The position numbers and the translations under genes were made by a program. From Aeribacillus composti (GTDB taxonomy: Bacteria > Bacillota > Bacilli > Bacillales > Aeribacillaceae), in assembly GCF_007827555.1 (NCBI RefSeq), contig NZ_VISS01000002.1, positions 124,001 to 188,000 of the forward strand: a DNA stretch of 64,000 nucleotides, given 5' to 3'. Positions within the stretch are counted from its first letter, which is position 1, and each line of letters opens with the position of its first letter. Below are positions 7,847 to 16,644 of the stretch, piece after piece. The notes under the pieces are model-generated. The model had not been told where the DNA came from. It saw only the letters and a list, made by a program, of their open reading frames with translations, and did no database searches.

Positions 7847-8647
7847 TTAATGAATTATAGAATCCGATGATAAATAAAAAATTCCTCCATTGTGGACTTC
7901 TATTTCAATGCGCGGTTCATACAGCTCTTGAATCGCCTTCTTTTCTGTCCAATAAACAGAAGGTTTTTCATCTAGATCTTCATAAAAATGCTCCAACAAT
8001 GCTAAATCGGCATTCATTCGTTCTCTCGCTTCTTCCGCCCACCGATGGTCATCTTCTTCAATTTTTTTTATCACGTAATGCTTCAATCGAGTTAATCCGC
8101 TTTTTGGTGTAATTAATGGCGTAATGGTAAAACAAAAATCAGGAATTTTCGGTGTCAAATGAATTTTTTCTAGCTGCTCCTGAAAATTTTCAACAATCCT
8201 TCCGTTGATTAAATGCAGTCCTAATGAATAAGTTTGATCCTTCTTTTTGTCACAAATATACGAAATCGTTACATTCATCCCAATCCAAGGGTGCAGCGGC
8301 ACGTTTGCTTTGGAAGCTGCTGTCTGTTCATATAACCGAATATAAGAAGACATTTTCTTCGTTGCCGCAAAAATTTGGTGCAGTCTCGGCGATCCGAAAT
8401 GAATCCATTCACCTTTTACATCTTCCGGAGCCTCCTTTGAATCCGTGATGAAAGTAAGTTTCATCGGATTTGGAGTTCCGCCGGTTTTTTCTAAATAATG
8501 CCAGTAAAAAGGCCGGTTCATTAATTCTTTATCCATTTCAACAGTTAATTGAACGGTAAAATATCCGTTTTTTTCTTCAATAATTGGACAATTGGTCGCC
8601 TGAAAAAAGCGTTTTAAAAATGTGGAAATTTGAGCCTGCTGCATCAT
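7847..8647 (-). CDS. yqhG: YqhG family protein
   Basis: A 266-residue soluble protein without signal peptide or membrane segments, beginning MMQQAQISTFLKRFFQATNC. Sequence style, length and position beside the SNF2 helicase gene match the Bacillus YqhG family, which has no assigned biochemical role. It lies 48 bases downstream of the helicase gene on the same strand and probably shares its transcript. The C-terminus (EIEVHNGGIFYLSSDSIIH) ends shortly before the convergent yqzE terminator. Confidence 0.85.
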   Translation of the reverse strand: MMQQAQISTFLKRFFQATNCPIIEEKNGYFTVQLTVEMDKELMNRPFYWHYLEKTGGTPNPMKLTFITDSKEAPEDVKGEWIHFGSPRLHQIFAATKKMSSYIRLYEQTAASKANVPLHPWIGMNVTISYICDKKKDQTYSLGLHLINGRIVENFQEQLEKIHLTPKIPDFCFTITPLITPKSGLTRLKHYVIKKIEEDDHRWAEEARERMNADLALLEHFYEDLDEKPSVYWTEKKAIQELYEPRIEIEVHNGGIFYLSSDSIIH

Positions 8648-8695
8648 TCCGCCTCCTATTTAAAAATTTTGCAAGCAGCTATGAAAATAAAGAAA

Positions 8696-10363
8696 TCAGT
8701 TATTCTCGGCCTGTTGTAATTGTTCACCAAAGTTAAGAATAGCCGCTAAATTTTCCATTTTAATTTTCATTTCTCCTTCCGAACTCGACTGAATCATAAT
8801 ATCTTCTATATGTTCATGAATATTGCGGAGGTCAAGTTTTGCTAAAATACTGTCCAATTCCCCAATAACACGTTCAAACAGATTTATTTTTTCATATAAT
8901 AGCTTTAAGATATGCTCCTCTACTGTATTTTTTGTCGCCATGTTATAAATGAACACATCCCGTTCTTGTCCGAGACGGTGGATGCGCCCGATTCGCTGCT
9001 CCAAACGCATCGGGTTCCAAGGCAGATCATAATTAATAATATGATTGCAAAACTGCAAATTTATCCCTTCCCCTCCTGCCTCTGTCGCGATCAGTACTTG
9101 CGCTCTATTTTTAAATAAATCCTTCATCCAATCCTTTTTGCCGCGTTTAAATCCGCCGCGGAACGGAACAGATGTTATGCCGTGCTGTTTTAAAAACCAT
9201 TGTAAATATAATTGTGTTGCCCGGTATTCGGTAAAAATAATCACTTTATCGTTAATGTTTTGAATGAGTTCGACCGTTTTTTCTGCTTTCGAATTTTTTG
9301 TTACTTGATCGATATAGCCCATTAGATTGCGAATGATCTTTTCAGGCAATTGTGGAGCTTCATCCTTTTTATCAAGCATTTTTTTTAATGTTATGTACAC
9401 TGCTTCTCTGCTCGAACATGCTTCACGCTGAAGCGTTAAAATGGAGAAACTGCTTGTCGGAATAGAGAATGACGACCGAATTTGGCTGATGGCATCATAT
9501 AAAGCCTGTTCAGCTTTCGAAAATTGAATCCAAATCGTTTCCACATGTCTTTTTGACCATTCAATTCCTGTATCAATGCGGCGGTTTCGTATCATAACTT
9601 TATTGACAAGTTCTCGTAAATGCTCATCGTCACGAATATTCCGTCCTTTTTTCTTAAACATATCGTGAAAGAGCTGTTCATTGCCGAGATGTCCAGGTTT
9701 TAAAAGAGAAACAAGGTTGAAAATTTCTTCAATGCGATTTTGAATAGGCGTTGCCGTCAATAATAAACAAAATTTTTTCTTTAAATTTTGAACAAACTCA
9801 TAGTTTTTTGTTTTGTTATTTTTTAATTTATGCGCTTCATCAATGATGACCATGTCATAATCCAATCCGTGAATAATTTCTTTATGGGGGCTTCTTTTTG
9901 CTGTATCAAGGGAAGATACGACAACATCGCATTGCTCCCAAACATAGCTTTTCTTTTGCTCAACGGCAGGAATGTAAAATTTTTCATTTAATTCCCTCAC
10001 CCATTGGGAGACGAGTGAAGCTGGAACTAAGATGAGCACTTTTTTGACAAGTCCGCGAATCATATATTCTTTTAATATTAATCCGGCTTCAATTGTTTTG
10101 CCGAGACCGACTTCATCAGCTAATATTGCTTTTCCGTTTAATTTTTCTACTACTGTTTGTGCGACCTCCAATTGGTGGGGAAGAGGGGTTACATGATCAA
10201 GATGCAAAGGAGCTACTAAACCTTCAAATGATGGAATGGACAAATAATTCGTAACTTCATAAGCTAATTTGTATAATTCCCAGTTTGCCCACGGACCGTC
10301 TTCCTTTAATCTTTGCAAAAATTCTTCTTCCCATGTTGTTTTATAGCGGATGTTTATATTCAT
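8696..10363 (-). CDS. yqhH: SNF2-family DEAD/DEAH-box helicase YqhH
   Basis: A 555-residue SWI/SNF-type ATPase. Helicase motifs in order: Q/Walker A ADEVGLGKTIEAG near residue 84, Walker B VIIDEAHKLKN near 178, motif III LLTATPIQNR near 204, and in the second RecA domain GGEGINLQFCNHII and QRIGRIHRLGQ. Such proteins translocate on double-stranded DNA and remodel bound proteins such as RNA polymerase. The ATG at 10363 has an AAAGGATGGGG ribosome site; an upstream in-frame TTG lacks one. Transcribed divergently from the glycine riboswitch and gcv operon. Confidence 0.92.
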   Translation of the reverse strand: MNINIRYKTTWEEEFLQRLKEDGPWANWELYKLAYEVTNYLSIPSFEGLVAPLHLDHVTPLPHQLEVAQTVVEKLNGKAILADEVGLGKTIEAGLILKEYMIRGLVKKVLILVPASLVSQWVRELNEKFYIPAVEQKKSYVWEQCDVVVSSLDTAKRSPHKEIIHGLDYDMVIIDEAHKLKNNKTKNYEFVQNLKKKFCLLLTATPIQNRIEEIFNLVSLLKPGHLGNEQLFHDMFKKKGRNIRDDEHLRELVNKVMIRNRRIDTGIEWSKRHVETIWIQFSKAEQALYDAISQIRSSFSIPTSSFSILTLQREACSSREAVYITLKKMLDKKDEAPQLPEKIIRNLMGYIDQVTKNSKAEKTVELIQNINDKVIIFTEYRATQLYLQWFLKQHGITSVPFRGGFKRGKKDWMKDLFKNRAQVLIATEAGGEGINLQFCNHIINYDLPWNPMRLEQRIGRIHRLGQERDVFIYNMATKNTVEEHILKLLYEKINLFERVIGELDSILAKLDLRNIHEHIEDIMIQSSSEGEMKIKMENLAAILNFGEQLQQAENN

Positions 10364-10640
10364 TGCCCACACCCCATCCTTTATTTTTATATTCAAAGTG
10401 AAATGTTCATTTTTTTTATCGCTAATTCAAAAACCGTTCCGTTTTTTGATTATAAATTTTTATAAACACGAACAATTAACAATGATTTTTTAAAATTATT
10501 TGGGAAAGGTATTGCTGAAACCGTTTAAAGATGATACCATTAAAATACGTTTGAAGTCTTTTTCTTTTGTTTTCTACTCATCTTTTTCCTTTTTGTCGAA
10601 TATGTCATTTGTTATTTTTTCACAATTTACAAGAAAATAT
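10364..10640. other. Divergent promoter region between yqhH and the gcv leader
   Basis: AT-rich, no gene. It should hold promoters for yqhH (minus) and for the gcv leader RNA (plus), but no promoter matches consensus well enough to call. Confidence 0.4.
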
Positions 10641-10822
10641 GTGCGGATGAGAGCAAGGGGAGAGACCTCCTTTGTGAGGCGCCGAAGGAGCAAGCATATG
10701 TGAATCTCTCAGGCAAAAAGACTCTTGTTTGACGCAGCTCTGGAGAGTGTTTGCATATTGTGCAAACCACCAAAGGGGAAAGCCTTTTTAAGGTAAACTT
10801 TCAGGTGCAAGGACAGAGACGG
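10641..10822 (+). promoter_or_regulatory. Tandem glycine riboswitch (gcvT leader)
   Basis: Two glycine aptamers lie in series. The first contains GGGAGAGACC, GCGCCGAAGGAGCAAGC and AATCTCTCAGGCAAAAAGAC; the second contains CTCTGGAGAGTG, ACCACCAAAGGGGAAAGCC and TTTCAGGTGCAAGGACAGAG. These are the conserved blocks of the Rfam glycine class. It sits about 125 bases before gcvT, whose products degrade glycine, and is followed by an intrinsic terminator. In B. subtilis glycine binding favours antitermination and raises gcv expression. Confidence 0.95.
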
Positions 10823-10885
10823 TGTAGCAAAATCTTGTCGATTGGAATAGACAAGACGATACTAGGCCGTTTTCTGTCCTTTTTT
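10811..10885 (+). terminator. Riboswitch-controlled intrinsic terminator of the gcv leader
   Basis: GGACAGAGACGG (10811-10822), the 3' end of aptamer 2, can pair with CCGTTTTCTGTCC (10867-10879), followed by six T. An inner hairpin TCTTGTC / GACAAGA caps it. Sharing the 10811-10822 strand between aptamer and terminator is the expected switching mechanism. Confidence 0.88.
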
Positions 10886-10947
10886 CTGCTTTTTAAGCTG
10901 AAAAATTTTGAGAGAAATTAGATGCAAAAAATAGATCAGGAGGGGAA

Positions 10948-12063
10948 ATGATGAATGAATTAAAACGCACTCCTCTTTTTGAAGTGTATAAACAATATCG
11001 AGCAAAGACGATCAATTTTGGAGGATGGGAATTACCTGTGCAATTTACTTCCATTAAAGAGGAGCATTACGCTGTCCGCACCAATGCAGGTCTATTTGAT
11101 GTTTCTCATATGGGAGAAATCATTGTAAAAGGGAAAGATAGTCTTCAGTTTTTGCAAAAGGTATTAACTAATGATGTTTCAAAGCTTCGGGATGGAAAGG
11201 CTCAATACACAATTATGTGTTATGAAGATGGAGGCTGTGTAGACGATTTAATCGTTTATCGGCTAAACGAGGAAAAATATCTTTTAGTAGTCAATGCAGC
11301 GAATATTCAAAAAGATTTTCAATGGCTCATGTCTCAAAAACACGGAGATGTTGAATTGCAAAATATTTCTGAAAGCTGTGCTCTCCTTGCATTGCAAGGC
11401 CAGAAAGCGGAAAAGGTGCTGCAAACTTTAACAGACGTACACTTATCTGAGTTGAAATTTTTTGAATTTATTGAAAGTGCTGAGATCGCAGGTAAAAAAG
11501 CGCTCATTGCCCGAACTGGTTATACCGGGGAAGACGGCTTTGAAATCTATTGCCAAAGTGAGGACGCCGTTTATTTATGGGAGAAGATTTTGCAAGCAGG
11601 AGATAAAGAAAAAGTTGTTCCATGCGGATTGGGCGCTCGTGATACGTTGCGGCTGGAAGCAGCTTTGCCGTTGTACGGTCAAGATCTTTCGGAAGACATT
11701 ACTCCGATAGAAGCAGGAGTCGGATTTGCAGTGAAGCTTACGAAAAAAGAGAATTTTATCGGAAAAGATGTATTGCAAATACAAAAAGAACAAGGGGTAT
11801 CGAGGCTGGCGGTCGGCTTGGAAATGATCGAAAAAGGCATTCCCCGTTCAGGCTATAAATTGTTTTCTGGAAATCAACAAATTGGAGTTGTTACATCAGG
11901 GACGCACTCTCCTACTTTGAATAAAAGCATTGGAATCGCTCTCGTCAAGAAAGAATTTTCGGAGATCGGGAATGAAATTGAGGTGGAAGTTCGGACAAAA
12001 CGATTAAAAGCAAGAGTAGTACCAACTCCATTTTATAAACGACCAACAAAAAATGGAAAATAA
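10948..12063 (+). CDS. gcvT: Glycine cleavage system T protein (aminomethyltransferase)
   Basis: A 371-residue GcvT: transfers the methylene group from aminomethyl-lipoyl-GcvH to tetrahydrofolate, releasing ammonia. Recognisable blocks are [23 protein letters not shown] near residue 48, [11 protein letters not shown] near 194, and [16 protein letters not shown] near 230 for folate binding. The start is the first of two adjacent ATGs after AGGAGGGG. It heads the operon gcvT-gcvPA-gcvPB controlled by the glycine riboswitch; GcvH and the L protein are not in this cluster. Confidence 0.97.
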   Translation: MMNELKRTPLFEVYKQYRAKTINFGGWELPVQFTSIKEEHYAVRTNAGLFDVSHMGEIIVKGKDSLQFLQKVLTNDVSKLRDGKAQYTIMCYEDGGCVDDLIVYRLNEEKYLLVVNAANIQKDFQWLMSQKHGDVELQNISESCALLALQGQKAEKVLQTLTDVHLSELKFFEFIESAEIAGKKALIARTGYTGEDGFEIYCQSEDAVYLWEKILQAGDKEKVVPCGLGARDTLRLEAALPLYGQDLSEDITPIEAGVGFAVKLTKKENFIGKDVLQIQKEQGVSRLAVGLEMIEKGIPRSGYKLFSGNQQIGVVTSGTHSPTLNKSIGIALVKKEFSEIGNEIEVEVRTKRLKARVVPTPFYKRPTKNGK

Positions 12064-12081
12064 AGAAAGGAGAAGCTTTCG

Positions 12082-13425
12082 ATGAAGCATCGCTATTTAC
12101 CGATGACAGAAACTGATCGAAAAGAGATGTTGGAGGCGATCGGAGTCGAATCGATCGATGACCTGTTTGCCGACATTCCAGAAAGTGTACGGTTTAAAGG
12201 AAAATACAACATAAAGGCTGCGAAACCGGAAACCGAGCTGTTTCGCGAGCTATCTCAACTTGCTGCCAAAAATAAAGATGTAAAAACAAACGTTTCCTTT
12301 TTAGGAGCTGGAGTGTATGACCATTATATTCCGGCAATTGTCGATCATGTCATTTCCCGATCAGAGTTTTATACGGCTTATACGCCATACCAGCCAGAAA
12401 TTTCTCAAGGCGAGCTCCAAGCAATATTCGAATTTCAAACAATGATTTGTGAATTGACAGGAATGGATGTCGCCAACTCGTCGATGTACGACGGAGGGAC
12501 AGCTTTAGCAGAAGCTGCATTATTAGCTGCAGGTCAAACAAAAAAGAAAAAGGTGCTCGTTTCGCAAACGGTGCATCCTGAAACGAGAGATGTGCTAAAA
12601 ACTTATGCAAAAGGACAAAACGTTGAGGTAGTGGAAATCCCTTACCGAAACGGAGTGACCGATGTAGAGGCATTAAAAGAAATGATGAACGCCGAAGTAG
12701 CATCAGTCATTGTACAGCATCCAAATTTTTTCGGCCAACTTGAACCGCTTCACCAAATCGAAGACATCTCCCATTCCGAGAAAAGCTTATTGATTGTTTC
12801 AAGCAATCCTCTTGCTTTAGGTGTGCTTTCACCGCCTGGTTCATTTGGTGCGGATATCGTAGTAGGCGATGTTCAACCGTTTGGAATTCCAATGTCTTTT
12901 GGCGGTCCAACTTGTGGATATTTCGCCGTAAAAAAAGAGCTGATGAGAAAAATTCCTGGGCGACTCGTCGGTCAAACAGTAGATGAAGAGGGGAAAAGAG
13001 GCTTTGTTCTCACTCTGCAGGCAAGGGAGCAGCATATCAGAAGGGATAAAGCTACATCAAACATTTGCTCCAACCAAGCGTTAAATGCTCTTGCCTCTTC
13101 TGTTGCCATGACTGCTCTTGGAAAAACAGGTGTAAAAGAAATGGCTTATCAAAATATCCAAAAAGCAAACTATGCGAAAAAGATGTTTGAGAAGAAAGGT
13201 TTTTCCATTCCGTTTCAAGGTCCAATGTTTAATGAGTTTGTCGTGAAGCTGTCCAAACCAGTTTCTTTGGCCAATAAAAAGCTGCTCGAAAAGGGAATCA
13301 TCGGCGGCTACGACCTTGGCAGAACGTATCCGGAACTTGAAAAACATATGCTTGTAGCGGTAACAGAGCTTCGTTCGAAAGAAGAAATCGATTTATTTGT
13401 GAACGAGTTGGAGGGATGGCAATGA
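12082..13425 (+). CDS. gcvPA: Glycine dehydrogenase (decarboxylating) subunit 1
   Basis: A 447-residue N-terminal half of the split P protein. With GcvPB it decarboxylates glycine on pyridoxal phosphate and passes the aminomethyl group to lipoyl-GcvH. Conserved signatures include [27 protein letters not shown] and [15 protein letters not shown]; the PLP lysine is in the partner subunit. An AAAGGAGAAG ribosome site precedes the ATG. Its stop overlaps the start of gcvPB (ATGA), consistent with equal synthesis of the two subunits. Confidence 0.97.
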   Translation: MKHRYLPMTETDRKEMLEAIGVESIDDLFADIPESVRFKGKYNIKAAKPETELFRELSQLAAKNKDVKTNVSFLGAGVYDHYIPAIVDHVISRSEFYTAYTPYQPEISQGELQAIFEFQTMICELTGMDVANSSMYDGGTALAEAALLAAGQTKKKKVLVSQTVHPETRDVLKTYAKGQNVEVVEIPYRNGVTDVEALKEMMNAEVASVIVQHPNFFGQLEPLHQIEDISHSEKSLLIVSSNPLALGVLSPPGSFGADIVVGDVQPFGIPMSFGGPTCGYFAVKKELMRKIPGRLVGQTVDEEGKRGFVLTLQAREQHIRRDKATSNICSNQALNALASSVAMTALGKTGVKEMAYQNIQKANYAKKMFEKKGFSIPFQGPMFNEFVVKLSKPVSLANKKLLEKGIIGGYDLGRTYPELEKHMLVAVTELRSKEEIDLFVNELEGWQ

Positions 13426-14876
13426 AGGATCAACCGTTAATTTTTGAAATATCAAAACCGGGACGGATCGGATACAGCTTGCCTGATTTAGACGTACCGG
13501 AGGAAAATATTGATCAGCTGATTCCTAGTGACTATTTGCGGACAGAAGATGCCGAGCTGCCGGAAGTATCAGAACTTGACATTATGCGCCATTATACTGC
13601 TTTGTCGAAGCGGAACCACGGTGTGGATTCCGGTTTTTATCCGCTTGGTTCCTGTACAATGAAATATAATCCGAAAATAAATGAAAATGTGGCAAGATTA
13701 ACTGGCTTTTCTTATATTCATCCATTACAGGATGAAGCGACGGTTCAAGGAGCAATGGAATTAATGTATGATTTATCAGAACATTTAAAAGAAATTACAG
13801 GTATGGATGCTGTTACATTGCAGCCGTCTGCAGGGGCGCACGGAGAGTGGACGGGGCTCATGATGATTCGCGCCTACCATGAGGCAAATGGAGAAAAACA
13901 TCGAACACAAGTGATTGTACCTGATTCAGCCCATGGAACAAATCCTGCTTCAGCGACCGTTGCCGGTTTTGAAACTGTCACGGTGCGATCTGATCAAAAC
14001 GGACTTGTCGACTTAGACGACTTAAAGAGAGTGGTAGGAGAAAATACAGCTGCTCTTATGTTAACAAACCCAAATACGCTCGGTTTGTTTGAAGAGCATA
14101 TTGTAGAGATGGCGGAGATTGTTCATTCAGTTGGAGGAAAATTGTATTATGACGGAGCGAATTTAAATGCAATTTTAGGCAAAGCGAGACCAGGGGATAT
14201 GGGCTTTGATGTCGTTCATTTAAATCTTCATAAAACGTTTACAGGCCCCCACGGGGGAGGGGGTCCCGGTTCAGGACCTGTCGGTGTGAAAAAAGAGTTA
14301 ATTCCTTTTTTGCCGAAGCCTGTGCTTGTCAAGGATGAAAATGGACTTCGTTTCGACGAAGACAGGCCGCAATCGATCGGACGAGTAAAATCGTTTTATG
14401 GAAATTTTGGAATCAATGTGCGGGCATACACATACATCCGCTCCATGGGTCCGGACGGTTTAAAGGCGGTCTCTGAAAATGCGGTATTAAATGCGAATTA
14501 TATGCTGAAAAAATTAGCGCCTTATTACGAAATGCCGTATGACCGCATTTGTAAACACGAATTTGTCTTATCTGCGAAACGGCAAAAGAAGCTCGGTGTC
14601 CGTGCGCTTGATATTGCAAAAAGGCTTCTCGATTTCGGGTATCATCCGCCGACAATTTATTTTCCGCTCAATGTTGAAGAATGCATGATGATTGAACCGA
14701 CTGAAACGGAATCAAAGGAAACATTGGATGCCTTTATCGAAGCGATGATTCAAATTGCTAAAGAAGCGGAGGAAGAACCGGAAATCGTTCAAGAAGCTCC
14801 TCATACAACAGTCGTCAAAAGGCTCGATGAAACACTCGCAGCAAGAAATCCGATATTAAAATATGAAAAAAAGTAA
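13422..14876 (+). CDS. gcvPB: Glycine dehydrogenase (decarboxylating) subunit 2
   Basis: A 484-residue C-terminal half of the split P protein carrying the cofactor site: [20 protein letters not shown] near residues 270-289 holds the Schiff-base lysine and the glycine-rich loop. Other family blocks are [16 protein letters not shown] and [11 protein letters not shown]. The ATG at 13422 has GGAGGG at the right distance and forms an ATGA overlap with gcvPA; an ATG two codons earlier is the alternative. A terminator overlaps its stop, closing the operon. Confidence 0.97.
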   Translation: MKDQPLIFEISKPGRIGYSLPDLDVPEENIDQLIPSDYLRTEDAELPEVSELDIMRHYTALSKRNHGVDSGFYPLGSCTMKYNPKINENVARLTGFSYIHPLQDEATVQGAMELMYDLSEHLKEITGMDAVTLQPSAGAHGEWTGLMMIRAYHEANGEKHRTQVIVPDSAHGTNPASATVAGFETVTVRSDQNGLVDLDDLKRVVGENTAALMLTNPNTLGLFEEHIVEMAEIVHSVGGKLYYDGANLNAILGKARPGDMGFDVVHLNLHKTFTGPHGGGGPGSGPVGVKKELIPFLPKPVLVKDENGLRFDEDRPQSIGRVKSFYGNFGINVRAYTYIRSMGPDGLKAVSENAVLNANYMLKKLAPYYEMPYDRICKHEFVLSAKRQKKLGVRALDIAKRLLDFGYHPPTIYFPLNVEECMMIEPTETESKETLDAFIEAMIQIAKEAEEEPEIVQEAPHTTVVKRLDETLAARNPILKYEKK

Positions 14877-14906
14877 GGATTCGCGTTTTGCGAATCCTTA
14901 TCTTTT
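14875..14906 (+). terminator. Intrinsic terminator after gcvPB
   Basis: Perfect 10-bp stem AAGGATTCGC / GCGAATCCTT with a 5-nt loop, A run before and T-rich run after; it can work for the convergent yqhL as well. Confidence 0.85.
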
Positions 14907-14916
14907 ATACTTCATT

Positions 14917-15291
14917 TTATTTCCCTTTTTTAATTTTTCCAGTCCACTTTTTAAAGCCGCCCTTTAAATAATAGAGCTCCTGATAGCCTTTTTTCTTCAG
15001 CATTTGTGCGGCTCGCCCGCTTCTTGCACTTGACTGGCAATATAAATAAACCGGTTTGTCTGGGCGGATTTCTTTATAGCGCTGTCTCAATTGGGAAAGG
15101 GGAATATTTCTTGCTCCTAAAATGTGGCCACCTTCAAATTCATTCGGCTCCCGCACATCGATGAGCTGCGCTTTCCGATAGCCGGCTTTAAATTCTTCCT
15201 CCGTTAATCCTTTCATAATCTTTTTTTGATATAAAAATGTGGCCAAAAAATAAATGATAATAGCTGCAAGAATGAGCAATGACCATTCCAC
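14917..15291 (-). CDS. yqhL: Membrane-anchored rhodanese-domain protein YqhL
   Basis: A 124-residue protein: an N-terminal transmembrane helix (WSLLILAAIIIYFLATFLY) followed by a single rhodanese domain. The active-site loop is YCQSSARSGRAA, with a catalytic Cys in the C-x4-R arrangement typical of sulfurtransferases; LIDVREPNEFEGGHI is the other hallmark. The GTG at 15291 is chosen because AAAGGAG lies about 10 bases upstream; the frame extends further but without support. The domain faces the cytoplasm by the positive-inside rule (KKIMKG after the helix). Matches B. subtilis yqhL. Confidence 0.88.
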   Translation of the reverse strand: MEWSLLILAAIIIYFLATFLYQKKIMKGLTEEEFKAGYRKAQLIDVREPNEFEGGHILGARNIPLSQLRQRYKEIRPDKPVYLYCQSSARSGRAAQMLKKKGYQELYYLKGGFKKWTGKIKKGK

Positions 15292-15440
15292 GCTTGTTCG
15301 ACTCCTTTTTATTTGTTTGAATTTATTTGTTTGAAGTTCATGTGAACATACATACGAATGTTGGACAACATTTATTATATAAAACAAGAATGGAAATGTC
15401 ATTTCTTTTCGGGCGTTTTATTTAACAATATCCTCTTCAT

Positions 15441-15469
15441 TTGATAGACTAAAAAAGCAAATATAAAAT
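15441..15469 (+). promoter_or_regulatory. Sigma-A promoter for lipM
   Basis: TTGATA (15441-15446), 17-base spacer, TAAAAT (15464-15469), then an AAAGAGGG ribosome site before the lipM ATG. Confidence 0.6.
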
Positions 15470-15484
15470 AAAGAGGGTTGCGAT

Positions 15485-16321
15485 ATGGGAAAAGAAATAT
15501 GGAATTATATTGATTCTGGCTTTTCATCCCCTTTTTACAATATGGCTCTTGATGAAGCTTTATTGGACTGGCACAGTGAAGGAAAAATCGCTCCGACGAT
15601 TCGTTTTTACGGATGGAATCCGCCGACATTATCCATCGGCTATTTTCAAAAGGTTGAAAAAGAAATTGATATGGATGCTGTAAGACGGCACGGCCTTGGC
15701 TTTGTACGAAGACCAACAGGCGGAAGGGGCGTGCTGCATGACAAGGAGCTTACATATAGTGTCATCGTATCCGAAGATCATCCGCGAATGCCCAAAACCG
15801 TGACAGAGGCTTATCGTGTAATTTCGGAAGGAATTTTACATGGATTTCGCTTGTTAGGCTTAGACGCTCATTTTGCAATTCCAAGAACGGATGAAGAAAA
15901 ACAGCATTTAAAAAATCCGCGGTCATCTGTATGCTTTGATGCACCGTCTTGGTATGAGCTGGTAGTTGAAGGAAGAAAAGTTGCCGGGAGTGCCCAAACT
16001 CGCCAGAAAGGCGTTATCCTGCAGCACGGCTCGATATTGCTAGATTTAGATGAAAAGCTGCTGTTCGACTTGTTTAAATATCCTAATGAGCGAGTCAGGG
16101 AAAGATTAGAGAAAAACTTTAAAAATAAAGCGGTGGCGATCAACGACCTTAGAGAAACTCCAGTCACAATGGAAGAGGCATGGAGCGCCTTTAAAAAAGG
16201 GTTTGAATACGGGCTTGATATTGAGTTGAGACCGTACCAATTGTCTAGCGAACAAGAAGAGTATGTGAAAAAACTGGCTAAAGAGAAATATGAAACAGAA
16301 GAATGGAATTTTAGAAGATGA
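15485..16321 (+). CDS. lipM: Octanoyl-[GcvH]:protein octanoyltransferase LipM
   Basis: A 278-residue enzyme of the biotin/lipoate ligase fold that moves octanoate from acyl carrier protein to GcvH, the first step of lipoic acid assembly in Bacilli. Family signs: [18 protein letters not shown] near residue 76, the nucleophile in [12 protein letters not shown] near Cys150, and [11 protein letters not shown] with the conserved Lys. It corresponds to B. subtilis yqhM. Its position beside the gcv operon is functionally sensible because GcvH is both its acceptor and the partner of GcvT/GcvP. Confidence 0.95.
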   Translation: MGKEIWNYIDSGFSSPFYNMALDEALLDWHSEGKIAPTIRFYGWNPPTLSIGYFQKVEKEIDMDAVRRHGLGFVRRPTGGRGVLHDKELTYSVIVSEDHPRMPKTVTEAYRVISEGILHGFRLLGLDAHFAIPRTDEEKQHLKNPRSSVCFDAPSWYELVVEGRKVAGSAQTRQKGVILQHGSILLDLDEKLLFDLFKYPNERVRERLEKNFKNKAVAINDLRETPVTMEEAWSAFKKGFEYGLDIELRPYQLSSEQEEYVKKLAKEKYETEEWNFRR

Positions 16322-16526
16322 AGCGGCGAACATGCCGTTTTTTGTATGATCAAAATGAAATGGATCGTTGCTTGTAAATCAAGGTGCCGATGTGTTTTCA
16401 AAAACTGCAACTGACAAATTTCTTCAAATACCGCCGGAATGATTCTAAGATCATTAAATTTCTTTTCCTTGCTTCTTTTTTTGGTTAGTTTTACATTTGA
16501 CATTTTCATAATGTAGCGTATATCAT
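16322..16526. other. Intergenic region before nrdJ
   Basis: No gene supported. A weak CGGC/GCCG hairpin followed by six T (about 16324-16343) may terminate lipM. The rest is AT-rich and unassigned up to the NrdR boxes. Confidence 0.4.
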
Positions 16527-16570
16527 ACAATATATAGAGCAAACAAATGTTCTTTAGCACAATATATTGT
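16527..16570 (+). promoter_or_regulatory. Tandem NrdR boxes upstream of nrdJ
   Basis: Two near-copies of the NrdR box core, ACAATATATAG (16527-16537) and ACAATATATTGT (16559-16570), start 32 bp apart, i.e. three helical turns, which is the arrangement NrdR binds. A possible promoter (TTGATA near 16580) follows. Repression of ribonucleotide reductase genes by the ATP-cone repressor NrdR is established; the nrdR gene is not in this window. Confidence 0.75.
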
Positions 16571-16644
16571 TATTTTTTCGTTGATAATATCATCTAAATG
16601 TGGTAACGTATATCAAGTACGATATTTTTAAGGGAGTTGTGAAT

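Noticed and set aside
15868-16560. 230-codon minus-strand frame opposite lipM
   Set aside because: Mostly antisense to the well-supported lipM; Ser/Phe-rich shadow sequence without start signals.
16322-16644. Cobalamin riboswitch ahead of the B12-dependent reductase
   Set aside because: No B12-box or other conserved cobalamin aptamer block in the 320 bases; NrdR boxes explain the region better.
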